Positions 1 through 10,551 of a stretch of 64,000 nucleotides of DNA are shown one piece after another (position 1 is the stretch's first letter; each line of letters starts with the position of its first letter). Origin of the DNA: Caenorhabditis elegans (lineage: Eukaryota > Nematoda > Chromadorea > Rhabditida > Rhabditidae); the NCBI RefSeq assembly GCF_000002985.6, contig NC_003283.11, forward strand, positions 18,539,501 through 18,603,500, given 5' to 3'. The translations under genes were made by a program, and so were the position numbers. The notes beneath the pieces are model-generated. The model searched no databases. It was not told the DNA's origin and saw only the letters and a program-made list of their open reading frames with translations.

Positions 1-890
1 CCAAACTTTGGAATTTTGAAAATCTGAGTTCAAATTTGGATTCTCCGTTGCAAATTACCCCTACGCCGGGATTTTCAGAATTTTCGCGTGAAATTCCGTC
101 AAATTTGGTGTCGGGTACGCAAACACCGCACTACGGAACCCAAAACACCGGATTTGACGCAATTTTGCACAAAATCGCTGAAAATTGGTAGTTTGCAGTG
201 ATTTTCAGTGGAAAATTCGAATTTCAACTTGAAAATCTGAAATTTTGAGTTTGAAGTGCAGAAATTTTAGATTTTTTCCCATTTTGACTCTGGAAACTTG
301 GCTCAAACTCCTGATTTTCGCGAAATTAATGTGAAATTTGAATTCGCAGTTGCAAATTACCCCTAACCCCTGATTTTCAGAATTTTTGTGCAAAATCCCG
401 TCAAATTTGGTGCCGGGTACGCAAACACCACGCTACAGTAACTCAACACACCGGATTTGACGACATTTTGCACAAAATTCTTGAAAATTGATGGCTGGAG
501 GTAATTTTGCGTGAGGAATTCGAATTTCAACTGGAAAATCTGAAAATTTTAGTTTCAAAGCCTGAAATTCAGATTTTTCCAAATTCAAACCATGAAACTC
601 GGCCCAAACTTCCGAATTTCGAAAATCTGAGTTCAAATTCGGATTCCCCGTGGTAAATTACCCCCTCATCTCAGTTTTCAGAGCCCTAGTGCAAAATGTC
701 GTCAAATCGGGTGTTTTGGGTTACTGTAGCGCGGTGTTTACGTACCCGACACTTAATTTGACGGGATTTTGCACTAAAATTCTAAAAAATTGGGGTTTCG
801 GGGTAATTTACCACGGGAAATCCGATTTTGAGCTTAGATTTTCGAAATTTCGAAGTTTGGGCCAAGTTTTCGATCTAGAAATTTCAATTT
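1..890. repeat. ~305-bp dispersed/tandem repeat family, ints-5 intron
   Basis: No exon is visible here. The stretch holds at least three copies of a unit with the core CGTCAAATTTGGTGT, then GTACGCAAACACC, CTACAGTAACCC and ACACCGGATTTGACG, at about 105-165, 405-465 and 690-765 (the last inverted). The spacing is close to 305 bp. The outer parts of the core are inverted repeats of each other. Confidence 0.8.
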
Positions 891-896
891 TTGCAG

Positions 897-3800
897 GACT
901 TCATCAATAATTCGTCATCTCCACGCGATTTCCATCGCTTTTGACGAATCAAAAGCCGCCGAAATTGCTCTCCGCTTCCTTATGACTACAGATTTCGGGG
1001 ATTCCAAAAAAGTTGGTAAAAATCCCGAAATTTGGCCTAAAACAGCCGACTTTTATCGATTTTTCGAGTAAAATCGCCCAAAATTATCGATTTTTCCCCA
1101 ATTTTCAGCTGGAAATCCTGATGGCCTACCTCTCGGCTACCGTACCCTTCTACCCACAAATGCTAGCCAAGATGTGGGCAGAGTTTGGCGGGCTCCGCGA
1201 GCTCATCGCCTTCTCGTTCGACCCGGAATCCCCGCTGAAACGCGACAGCATCCACGTTCACATGAACCTTTTGCACAATTTCCGAACGATTTTCGACTGG
1301 GAACTGCACACGGCGCCGGCCGCACCGAAAAACTCTTACGGATTCTGGAAATTGTATCCGGGACAGCACATTGGTTCGGTGCTCAACACGATTTTGACGA
1401 ATACCGTCAAAATTTGCTGGGAACTGCAGGAAGTTCGTTGGAAATTGGAAAAATTCAGAAAAGCGGCTGAAAATTGACTGAAAATCAACTTTCTACACCA
1501 AAAACTTGGCCCAAACTGCAAAATTTTGAAATTTTGAGTTTAAATTCGAATTTCCCATGAAAAATAACCTCTAGCCGCCAATTTTCAGAATTTTAGTGCA
1601 AAATTCCGTCAAATTTGGTGCCGGGTACGCAAACACCATGCTACAGTAACCCAAAACACCGGATTTGACGACATTTTGTACTAGAGCTCTGGAAATCGGG
1701 GCTCAGGGGTAATTTTTGGTGGGGAATCCGAATTTCGACTTGAAAATCTAAAATTTTGAGCTTAAAGTTCTGAAAATCCAGATTTTGCCCATTTTGACTT
1801 ATGAAACTTGGCCCAAACTACAAATTTTCGCAAAATACATGTGAAATTCGAACTCCCCGTGGTAAATTACCCCTAGTCCCCAATTTTTAGAATTTTAGCG
1901 CGAAATTCCGTCAAATCAGATGTCAAGTCCGCAAACACCGCGCTACAGTAACCCAAAACACCGGATTTGACGACATTTTGCACAAAATTCTTGAAAATTG
2001 GGGTTTCGGAGTAATTTGGGATGGAGAATTCGAATTTCAACATGATTTTTCAAAATTTCAGACCTAAAAGCCTAAAATTTAGTTAATTTACCCATTTTTT
2101 CAGGCCAACAAGCTCTCCGAAGTGATAACAATTTATCGATTGGTCACCAAACTGATAGAAGGCGTTTGCCAATCGAACAGCACCGGCCGCACCGCCGCCG
2201 ATCAAAATGTGAAAAATTCGCGAAAAATGGTGATCACACTGTCTCAGATGTACAAATTGATGGCACAATTCGCGATTTTGCTGAAAAATGCGCTTTTGTT
2301 GGTTGGAAGAGGTGAAAATATCGAAAAACTAATGAAATATTCGAATTCTACGCTAAAAGTTACCCCGAGAACTCAATTTGCGGGGAGTTTGTGCAATTTT
2401 GCGTCAAATCTGGTGTTCCGGGTTACTGTAGCGCGGTGTTTTCGGACCTCACACCAAATTTGACGGAATTTTGCACAAAAACTCTGAAAATTAAGGGTTA
2501 GAGGTAATTTGACACGGTGAATTCGAATTTGAAGTTATTTTACCAAAATTTTGATTTTTGGGCCTAAAATCTCGGCCCAAAATCATAAAATTTGGATTTT
2601 CAGGCCCTAATTTTTATAATTTCGAAAAATAAAGTTCAAATTCAAATTCCCTGGGCCAAATTACCCCTAACCCACAATTTTCAGCGACTTTGTGCAATTT
2701 TGCGTCAAATCTGGTGTTTTGGGTTACTGTAGCCTGGTGTTTGCGGACTTGACACCTGAATTGACGCAATTTTGCACAAAAACTCTGAAAATTAAGGGTT
2801 AGAGGTAATTTGACACGGTGAATTCGAATTTGAAGTTATTTGGCCGAAATTTTGCTTTTTGGGCCTAAAATCTCGGCCCAAAGTCATAAAATTTGGATTT
2901 TCAGGCCCTAATTTTCAAAATTTCGAAAAATAAAGTTCAAATTCGAATTCCCTGGGCCAAATTACCCCTAACCCTCAATTTTCAGGAATTTTGTGCAATT
3001 TTGCGTCAAATCTAGTGTTCCGGGTTACTGTAGCTAGGTGTTTGCGGACTTGACACCAAATTTGACGGAATTTTGCACAAAAACTCTGAAAATCGTGGTT
3101 TAGGGGTAATTTGACACGGGAAACTCGAATTTCGCATTGGTTTTTCAAAATTTTACAGTTTGGGCCTAGTTTTCGGCCTAGAAAATCCGAATTCGGGCCT
3201 AAATAAGCCTAAATTTGCAATTTTTCAGATCTTCCCGATGGAATTGTGATTTTCGAGGAGCTCCGTGCCCAGTGCTTATATTTCTTGTTCGGAAACCACC
3301 TCGACCCGCAACTTTCCCGCTTTTCGCCGGTTTTTGTTCAAATTTTCGTCCAGTCGTGCTACGCGGACGCGAAAAAACTCTTCCACGAGCCCATCATCGA
3401 TCACGGCTTGGAGCAACTTTTAGATGAAACTCAGGGTCTTGGCCGGATTTTGGATATGCAGGAGCTTGTCGATGGACCATCTGTGATCGGACAGCTGAAA
3501 TCGCTGAAAATGCGAGATTCCGCGTTGGCAATGCTTCATACGGGACAGTTGAAGCGGCGGCGGCTTCTCGAGGACCCGGTTACTGTGGAAAATGTACGGG
3601 ATTATCGATTTTTGCCCTCAAAATTTGAAAAATCGCCGAAAATTGAGTTTCGTGGTGCCAGAAACTTGGCCCAAACTTTTAAAATTTGAAATTTGGAGTT
3701 GAAATTCAGATTCTCCGTATCAAATAACCTCTAATCTCCAAAATTAAGAATTTTAGTCGAAAATCCCGTCAAATTTGGTGTCCGGGTACGCAAACACCAC

Positions 3801-6800
3801 GCTACAGTAACCCAAAACACCAGATTTGACGCAAAATTGCACTAGAGCTCTGAAAACAGCGGATTATTGGTAATTTTGGCTGGGGAATTCGAATTTTGAC
3901 TCAATTTTTCGAAATTTTCGGCATAAAGTGCTGAAATTTCAGATTTTTCAAAAATTCAAGCCTAAAACTTGGCCCAAACTCCGAAATCTCTTAAATCTGA
4001 GTTCAAATTCGATTTTCCCGTGGCAAATTACCCCGAACCCCCCTGATTTTCATAATTTTTGTGCAGAATCCCGTCAAATATGGTGTCTGGTACGCAAACA
4101 CCGGGCTACAGTAACCCAAAACACAGGATTTGACGCAAAAGTGCACAAAACCTTTGAAAATATCGGTTTAGGGGTAATTTGCAACTGCGAATTCAAATTT
4201 CACATTAATTTCGCGAAAATCAGGAGTTTGAGCCAAGTTTCCAGAGTCAAAATGGGAAAAAATCTAAAATTTCTGCACTTCAAACTCAAAATTTATGAAA
4301 AATTTTTTTTTTTCAAATTTCAAAATTTTCAATTTCTTTCAGGAAAACGCTACACAGCGTGTCTACGTGGTCCTAGACGCCATCCGCCTAATGTGTACTT
4401 CCGGAAAGCTGGAAATTCGTATCGGATGCAGTAAGCACCTGGCTCAGGCACTACTGCAGACAATCTGCAAAGATTCACTTATGAGTGATATGCGATTCGA
4501 TGAATGGGATAGTGAAGCCGAATTTATTCATCGGTGAATATTCTGGAAATTGGCCGGAAAAAATTTGAAAAAATTTGGAAAAATTTGACAAAATTTGGAA
4601 AAAATTAAGATTTTTTGAAAACAAATTTATATTTAGACATTTTTCCACACGTGATTATCAATATTTTTTTTTTGAAAAAAAAATCAATAAACTTGAAGAA
4701 AAATCGATATTCCTGAAATTTTTTGTTTTTTTCTGAAAAAAATCCAATTTTTTAAACATAAAACTGTTTATGCCCGAATTTTCTGTAAAAATCGATAATT
4801 TCGATCTAAAATTTAAAAAAATCGAAAAAAAACAACGATAACCCAACAATTTTCAAAAATTTTCGAAAATTTCATTAAAAAATCCGAAAAAAAGTTTTTC
4901 GAAAAAATCGATTTTTTTCAAAATTTTGCTAAAAATTGATAATTTCCATCTAAAATTTCTGCCAAGCAGCCTCTAATAAATGCCGAGTGTACAGACTCCG
5001 CCCCTTTTTCGCGTTTTTTCGCGTTTTTTTTGGCTTGCGAAAAAATGTCACACTACGTTTTCATTAATAACTCCAGAGCCGTGTGACTTCATGTTCTAAT
5101 ATTTGAAATCCTACTAGAAATATTTTGCCCCACGGTGGAGCAGAAAACGGCACTAAGTTCGGAGCAAAACTGAGCCCAGGGCGGCTTTCCCCAGTTTGAA
5201 AAAATTTTTTGTTGCTCTTTTTACCCCCAAAAAAGCATGTTTTAATTGAATTAAAATTCGGGTTTTGCTCGGTTTTGTTTCAAATTTCTGTGCAAGATAC
5301 TACTCAGAGAGACTGATTTTTTGAAAGAAAGTTTGAGTTCATAAGTGCAAATGGAAAAAGTTGTGATAAAACAAAAGGCCAAAAAATGGCATTTTGCCAA
5401 AAAAAAATTGTTTTCCGAAAAAGTAGTTTTTCGTCATTATCTCAAGTTCTACTTCATCTTTTTTGATATTTTTTTTGTTTACCCCACGTACAAAAGTACG
5501 CTGAACACGATTTTTCACTCAGAATTAGAAAAAGTTCTATGAGTCGGCCGAGCAAGACGAATAAGTGCCAAATTTTGCACACTTTCCCATTTTTGCGAAT
5601 TTACTTTTTCAATCATAACTCGGTCAGTTTTCAAGTTTTCTTAGTTTTCTAAAAAATGACGTGTAGGTCTCATCAAGACGCATCGAGACATATAAAATTT
5701 GTAAAAAGTTCAGTGGGAAAATTTTTCAAGAAAAAAATAATTCAAAAATTTTGTACTGGGGGGAGTGGTTTCCTGGGTCCCCTGAACATTTTTTCCACTA
5801 AAGTTTCGCGGAATGTATTTTTAATTCATAGTTTTTGATTTTATTTAATGGAAGATGAAGTTTCGTCGCGTTAGCAATGCTCTGCCAAGAGATATTATTT
5901 TTTTTAATTTTCAGGCCAAAACTTGTTTTTTTCTATACATCTGTCTGTGTACAAGATATAGCCCTCAACTGTACGTCTCCTTTTCGGGAATTCAATAATG
6001 AGTACAATCCTGTAATAAAATTTTCAAAAAATAGGTTTCCCGCTGACTTATCAGTGATAAACGGTTTTCGAACGTCTTTCCCCAAATAGTCATAATTGAA
6101 GAAAGCGGAATCGAAAGACGACTTCCTCCAGAAAATTTTCTTCCCTCCATCCCATTTTGAGGAGTCTCCCGCATGGCCGAGTGGTTAGTGCGTATTTCTG
6201 CAGAAATTTTGGTAGTTGGTTCAATTCTACCAACTGACGAACTTTTTTGTTTTTTGTGAGTAATCGGGATTCGAATAGAAATACTCGATTTTATACAAAA
6301 TATGGGTACGTCTCCCCCAATATAAACCCTCCTAAAACTTCAATCAATCAAAACTCAGCTTTAACTGATTCATCGGGTGCATCTGTTTTTGGTCAAACCG
6401 AACTCAAAAAACAAGAAGACTCCCATTGACCTACTGAAATTTTCACGAACCCTCTAACAGGTTCGAGGCGAAGCCGAGAGCCTACGCCCGGCAAGGGGAC
6501 TCGCCTTACACCCCCTACAACTGGCGGGCCCGCAGGGCCCGCTAGTCATGAAAAAATCGATAATTCAAAAATTTTCAAAAAAATCGATTTTTTCTAAATT
6601 TTTCAAAAACAAAATCGAAAATTTCATGAAAAATTCGAAAAAAAATCGATAATTCAACAATTTTCAAAAAAATCGATTTTTTTTCTAAATTTTTCAAAAA
6701 AATCGATTTTTTCAAAATTTTTCGAAAATTTCATGAAAAATTCGAAAAAATCGATAATTCAAAGATTTTCAAAAAAAATCGATTTTTTCAAAAATTTTCC

Positions 6801-9524
6801 AGAAAAATCGAAAATTTCATGAAAAATTCGAAAAAATCGATTTTTTTCTAAATTTTTTAAAAAAAAATCGATAATTTAATGAAAATTTCGAAAAAAATCG
6901 ATAATTCAACAATTTTCAAAAAAATCAATTTTTTTCAAAATTTTTCGAAAAAATCGATTTTTTCAAAATTTTTCCAGAAAAATCAATTTTTTTCAAAATT
7001 TTTCGAAAAAATCGATTTTTTCTAAATTTTTCAAAAACAAAATCGAAAATTTCATGAAAAATTCGAAAAAAAATCGATAATTCAACAATTTTCAAAAAAA
7101 TCGATTTTTTTTCTAAATTTTTCAAAAAAATCGATTTTTTCAAAATTTTTCGAAAATTTCATGAAAAATTCGAAAAAATCGATAATTCAAAGATTTTCAA
7201 AAAAAATCGATTTTTTCAAAAATTTTCCAGAAAAATCGAAAATTTCATGAAAAATTCGAAAAAATCGATTTTTTTCTAAATTTTTTAAAAAAAAATCGAT
7301 AATTTAATGAAAATTTCGAAAAAAATCGATAATTCAACAATTTTCAAAAAAATCAATTTTTTTCAAAATTTTTCGAAAAAATCGATTTTTTCAAAATTTT
7401 TCCAGAAAAATCGATTTTTTTCAAAATTTTTCGAAAAAATCGATTTTTTCTAAATTTTTCAAAAACAAAATCGAAAATTTCATGAAAAATTCGAAAAAAA
7501 ATCGATAATTCAACAATTTTCAAAAAAATCGATTTTTTTTCTAAATTTTTCAAAAAAATCGATTTTTTCAAAATTTTTCGAAAATTTCATGAAAAATTCG
7601 AAAAAATCGATAATTCAAAGATTTTCAAAAAAAATCGATTTTTTCAAAAATTTTCCAGAAAAATCGAAAATTTCATGAAAAATTCGAAAAAATCGATTTT
7701 TTTCTAAATTTTTTAAAAAAAAATCGATAATTTAATGAAAATTTCGAAAAAAATCGATAATTCAACAATTTTCAAAAAAATCAATTTTTTTCAAAATTTT
7801 TCGAAAAAATCGATTTTTTCAAAATTTTTCCAGAAAAATCAATTTTTTTCAAAATTTTTCGAAAAAATCGATTTTTTCAAAATTTTTCCAGAAAAATCGA
7901 TTTTTTCAAAATTTTTCGAACATTTCATGAAAAATTCGAAAAAAAATCGATTTTTTTTCCAATTTTTTCACCAAAAAACCAACCATTCCAGACACGTTGA
8001 AATCGCCCAACGCATCGCCCGTTCGCCGTTCTCCGACGGAATCCTGCGTATTCTTGCCGAAACTCGAAGTTTCGCCTACTGCCTGCCTATCATGAAGTCG
8101 AAGTTGGCCGTGCTGCTCAACGATACCGAAAAATTCCCCGAACACGTAGCAATTTCCGAGCCAACGCGGCAAAAGCTACAAAACTGGGTGTTTTTGGCGC
8201 AAAAAGGCGGGATTTTGCCCGGCAGACTGGCGCCGATTTGCGATTTGGAACAATTCTCCACGTGTCATGAGACACATTTGATGCTCGTCGAGATTTGGCG
8301 ATTTTTTGTGGTAAAAATAGGAAAAATTTCGAAAATTTTTGAAAATTGACCCAAATTTTGATTTCCGCACCGCCAAAAACTTGGCCCAAACTCGAAATTT
8401 TTGAAATTTCGAGCCGATTTTTGAATTCTCCGTGGAAAATTACCTCGAACCCCTTGATTTTCAGAATTTTCCCGCAAAATCCCGTCAAATCAGGTGCCAA
8501 GTCCGCAAACACCACGCTACAGTAACCCAAAACACCGGATTTGACTCAAAATTGCACAAAATATCTGAAAATTGAGGGTTAGGGGTAATTTGACCCAGGG
8601 AATTCGAATTTGAACTTTATTTTTCGAAATTTTATAAATTAGCGCCTGAAAATCCAAATTTTATGATTTTGGGCCGAGATTTTAGGCCCAAAAAGCAAAA
8701 TTTCGGCCAAATAACTTCAACTTCGAATACACCGTGTCAAATTACCTCTAACCCTTAATTTTCAGAGTTTTTGTGCAAAATTCCGTCAAATTTGGTGTCA
8801 AGTCCGCAAACACCGCGCTACAGTAACCCGGAACACCAGATTTGACGCAAAATTGCACAAAGTTGCTGAAAATTGGGGTTTCCGGGTAATTTTTCACGGG
8901 GAATCCGAATTTAAATTTTATTTTTCGAAATTTTGAAAATTAGGGCCTGAAAATCCAAATTTTACAATTTTGGGCCGAAATTTTAGGCCCAAAAATCAAA
9001 ATTTTGGTAAAATAACTTCAAATTTGAATTCCCCGTGGTAAATTACCCCTAACTCCCAATTTTCAGAATTTTAGTGCAAAATTCCGTCAAATCAGGTGTG
9101 GGTTACGCAAACACCGCGCTACAGTAACCCGAAACACCAGATTTGACGGAATTTTGCACTAAAATTCTGAAAATTGGGCTGCGCTAAGGGGGGGGGGGAA
9201 TTTGGGATGGAGAATTCAAATTTTCACCTGGTTTTTCGGAATTTTCAAGTTTTAAAGTCAGAAATGTCTTTTTTTTTTGTCCAAAAAATTCCGAATTTTT
9301 TCCAGGTCCGTCAGCTAAATACCGCCACAATCGACACATATCACATGGAAATTCTACGCGGTGACGTTGACGAGGGCCTGCCCGCCGAAAAAGAATCAAT
9401 CGATAAAATCAATACTTCTGTCTTTAGAATTATCATTCAAAATCATTTGCCCGACTCGGCCCACTTGTTCCCGAAAATTTTCCCGTTGGAATTTGAATTT
9501 CTGAAATTGTGCAAAGTTGAATAG
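897..9524 (+). CDS. ints-5: Integrator complex subunit 5, C-terminal half (5' end outside window)
   Basis: Scaffold subunit of the Integrator complex, the nuclear machine that cleaves snRNA 3' ends and attenuates paused Pol II. Exons read: 897-1011 (or 1015), 1109-1432, 2104-2311, 3229-3593, 4343-4533, 7992-8310, 9306-9524 (stop TAG). From 2104 on every junction closes in phase. About 580 codons are present; human INTS5 is about 1,020 residues, so the N-terminal half lies to the left. The match to the human C-terminus is recognisable: the HVEIAQRIARSPF helix followed by SFAYCLPIMKSKL, then the LMLVEIWRFF helix, and a final segment ending in DSAHLF. It is helical (ARM/HEAT-like) with no catalytic motif. 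The second exon is open in two frames. The frame starting LEILMAYLSATVPF has worm-like codon use and resembles INTS5, but needs weak donors (gttggt at 1012, gttcgt at 1433). The symbol is from memory of the C. elegans orthologue. Confidence 0.85.
1480..3228. repeat. ~305-bp repeat family, both orientations, in two ints-5 introns
   Basis: Copies of the TTTGACG/GTTACTGTAGC core lie at about 1605 and 1910 in one orientation and at about 2400, 2705 and 3005 in the other. They flank exon 2104-2311. Outside that exon I see no coding potential. Confidence 0.75.
3600..4330. repeat. ~305-bp repeat family, ints-5 intron
   Basis: Two copies of the core (about 3765-3830 and 4065-4135) sit between the exons ending 3593 and starting 4343. 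An A/T homopolymer-rich stretch precedes the acceptor at 4341. Confidence 0.75.
4534..4960. other. AT-rich intron DNA
   Basis: Start of the 3.46-kb ints-5 intron (4534-7991). It contains runs of A and T spaced roughly a helical turn apart, and GAAAAATCGATTTTT motifs. No gene is seen. Confidence 0.6.
6171..6236 (+). pseudogene. tRNA-like sequence with Pol III A and B boxes
   Basis: TGGCCGAGTGG (6174-6184) matches a Ser/Leu-type tRNA A box, and GGTTCAATTCT (6218-6228) resembles a B box. The arms between them do not fold into a full cloverleaf: the T stem is displaced (TTGGTAG pairs with CTACCAA around an 11-nt loop) and no matching acceptor stem is seen. This is a tRNA-derived fragment or SINE-like head, not a working tRNA. 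Confidence 0.5.
6524..6545 (+). repeat. GC hairpin abutting CTAG
   Basis: GCGGGCCC, loop GCA, GGGCCCGC, with CTAG at 6542-6545. It is a perfect 8-bp stem in otherwise AT-rich surroundings and a candidate 3' terminus of the island to its left. Confidence 0.6.
6546..7980. repeat. Triplicated 428-bp A/T-periodic block (PATC-like)
   Basis: Three near-identical 428-bp units at about 6588, 7016 and 7444. Each consists of AAAATTTTT and ATCGATTTTTT blocks spaced roughly ten bases apart, which is the pattern of C. elegans periodic An/Tn clusters. The identical 72-codon minus-strand frames at 6925 and 7353 are by-products of the duplication. Lies in the ints-5 intron just before exon 7992-8310. Confidence 0.8.
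8320..9300. repeat. ~305-bp repeat family, last ints-5 intron
   Basis: Three copies of the core in one orientation at about 8480, 8785 and 9085, ending in an 11-G run at 9188-9198. The final exon follows at 9306. Confidence 0.75.
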
Positions 9525-10551
9525 TTTTCGACTTTTCCCCCGAATCTCGCTGTTTTTTTGTTGTATTTTTATTTATTTATTTGTTTTTATAAACTTAATC
9601 TTTAAAAAAAAATTAAATTTTTCCTAAAATCTCGGTCCAAACTTCAAAATTTTGAAAATCTGACTTCAAAATCAGATTCTACGCGAAAAATCACTTCTAG
9701 CACGCAATTTTCAGAATTTTAGTGCAAAATGTCGTCAAATCGGGTGTTTTGGGTTACTGTAGCGTGGTGTTTGCGAACTTGGCTCCAAATTTGACGGGAT
9801 TTTGGCCAAAAATTCTGAAAATCGGGGGTTAGGAGTTATTTAGCGCGGGGAATCGGAATTTGAGCTCAGGTTTGCAAAATTTTCCAGTTTGGGCCAAGTT
9901 TTTGTTCCAGATTGTCGAAACCCGAAATTTCAGTACTTTCAAACTTAAAATTCCAGATTTTCAAGTCGAAATTCGAATTCTCCATCAAAAACTACCCCTG
10001 AACCCGGATTTTCAGAGCTCTAGTGCAAAATGTCGTCAAATCGGGTGTTTTGGGTTACTGTAGCGTGGTGTTTGCGAACTTGGCACCAGATTTGACGGGA
10101 TTTTGCACAAAAATTCTGAAAATTGTGGGTAGGGGGTAATTTACCACGCGGAGTTCGAATTTGAGCTTAATTTTTCGAAATTCCCAGATTTGGGCCAAGT
10201 TTTCGGTTTAAATTTTAGAAATTTCAGCCAATAAGCTGATTATTTCCCAAAATTGCCTCCTCAATCGGATTCCACGTTGAAGATCACCAACTGCTGGTAA
10301 AAGCAAGGCACAAAGCAACTTTTTGAAATTTTGGGCCTGAAATGGCCTGAAATGGCCTGAAACGGCCTGAAGTTCAAGTTTTTCGAATATAGTCGATATG
10401 GGTGTTAAATCAACACATTTTTTGCGTAGAATTCAATTTTTTAAGTAAAACAGCTTAAAATTGAAGAGTTTTTGTGAAATTTGAAGAAACAAATTTTCGA
10501 AAAAAATAATTATTTTTCATTTTTTTAACAAAAAGAAGTGAGAAAAATAAA
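9525..10551. other. Convergent intergenic region with two ~305-bp repeats
   Basis: Lies between the stop of ints-5 and the stop of the minus-strand protease. Two inverted-orientation repeat cores are at about 9725-9800 and 10030-10105, with GGCCTGAAATGGCC-type repeats near 10340. No canonical AATAAA follows ints-5; TATAAAC-like variants do. No other gene is seen. Confidence 0.65.

Larger units (their letters stand above)
4965..6545. mobile_element. Composite non-autonomous element island in ints-5 intron
   Basis: Base composition changes sharply at about 4965 and again at 6545. Inside are mixed-composition DNA with no long convincing reading frame, a tRNA-like Pol III promoter (6174-6228), a GC-rich block (6440-6545) and a terminal hairpin ending in CTAG followed by T. 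A CTRR end next to a hairpin is a Helitron trait, but here the hairpin abuts CTAG rather than lying about 10 bp inside it. No transposase or RepHel is visible. The family is not identified. Confidence 0.45.

Noticed and set aside
1174..1470. Second frame in the ints-5 exon (98 codons) as the real product
   Set aside because: It is Pro/Arg-rich with shadow-like codon use and does not meet the next exon in phase at a GT donor near its end. It is kept only as an alternative in the findings.
6171..6236. Functional tRNA-Ser or tRNA-Leu gene
   Set aside because: A and B boxes are present, but there is no acceptor stem and the T arm is displaced.
6925..7571. Two identical 72-codon minus-strand frames
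   Set aside because: They fall in the 428-bp tandem block inside an ints-5 intron; identity is due to the duplication, and the residues (K, F, I, S) simply reflect A/T runs.
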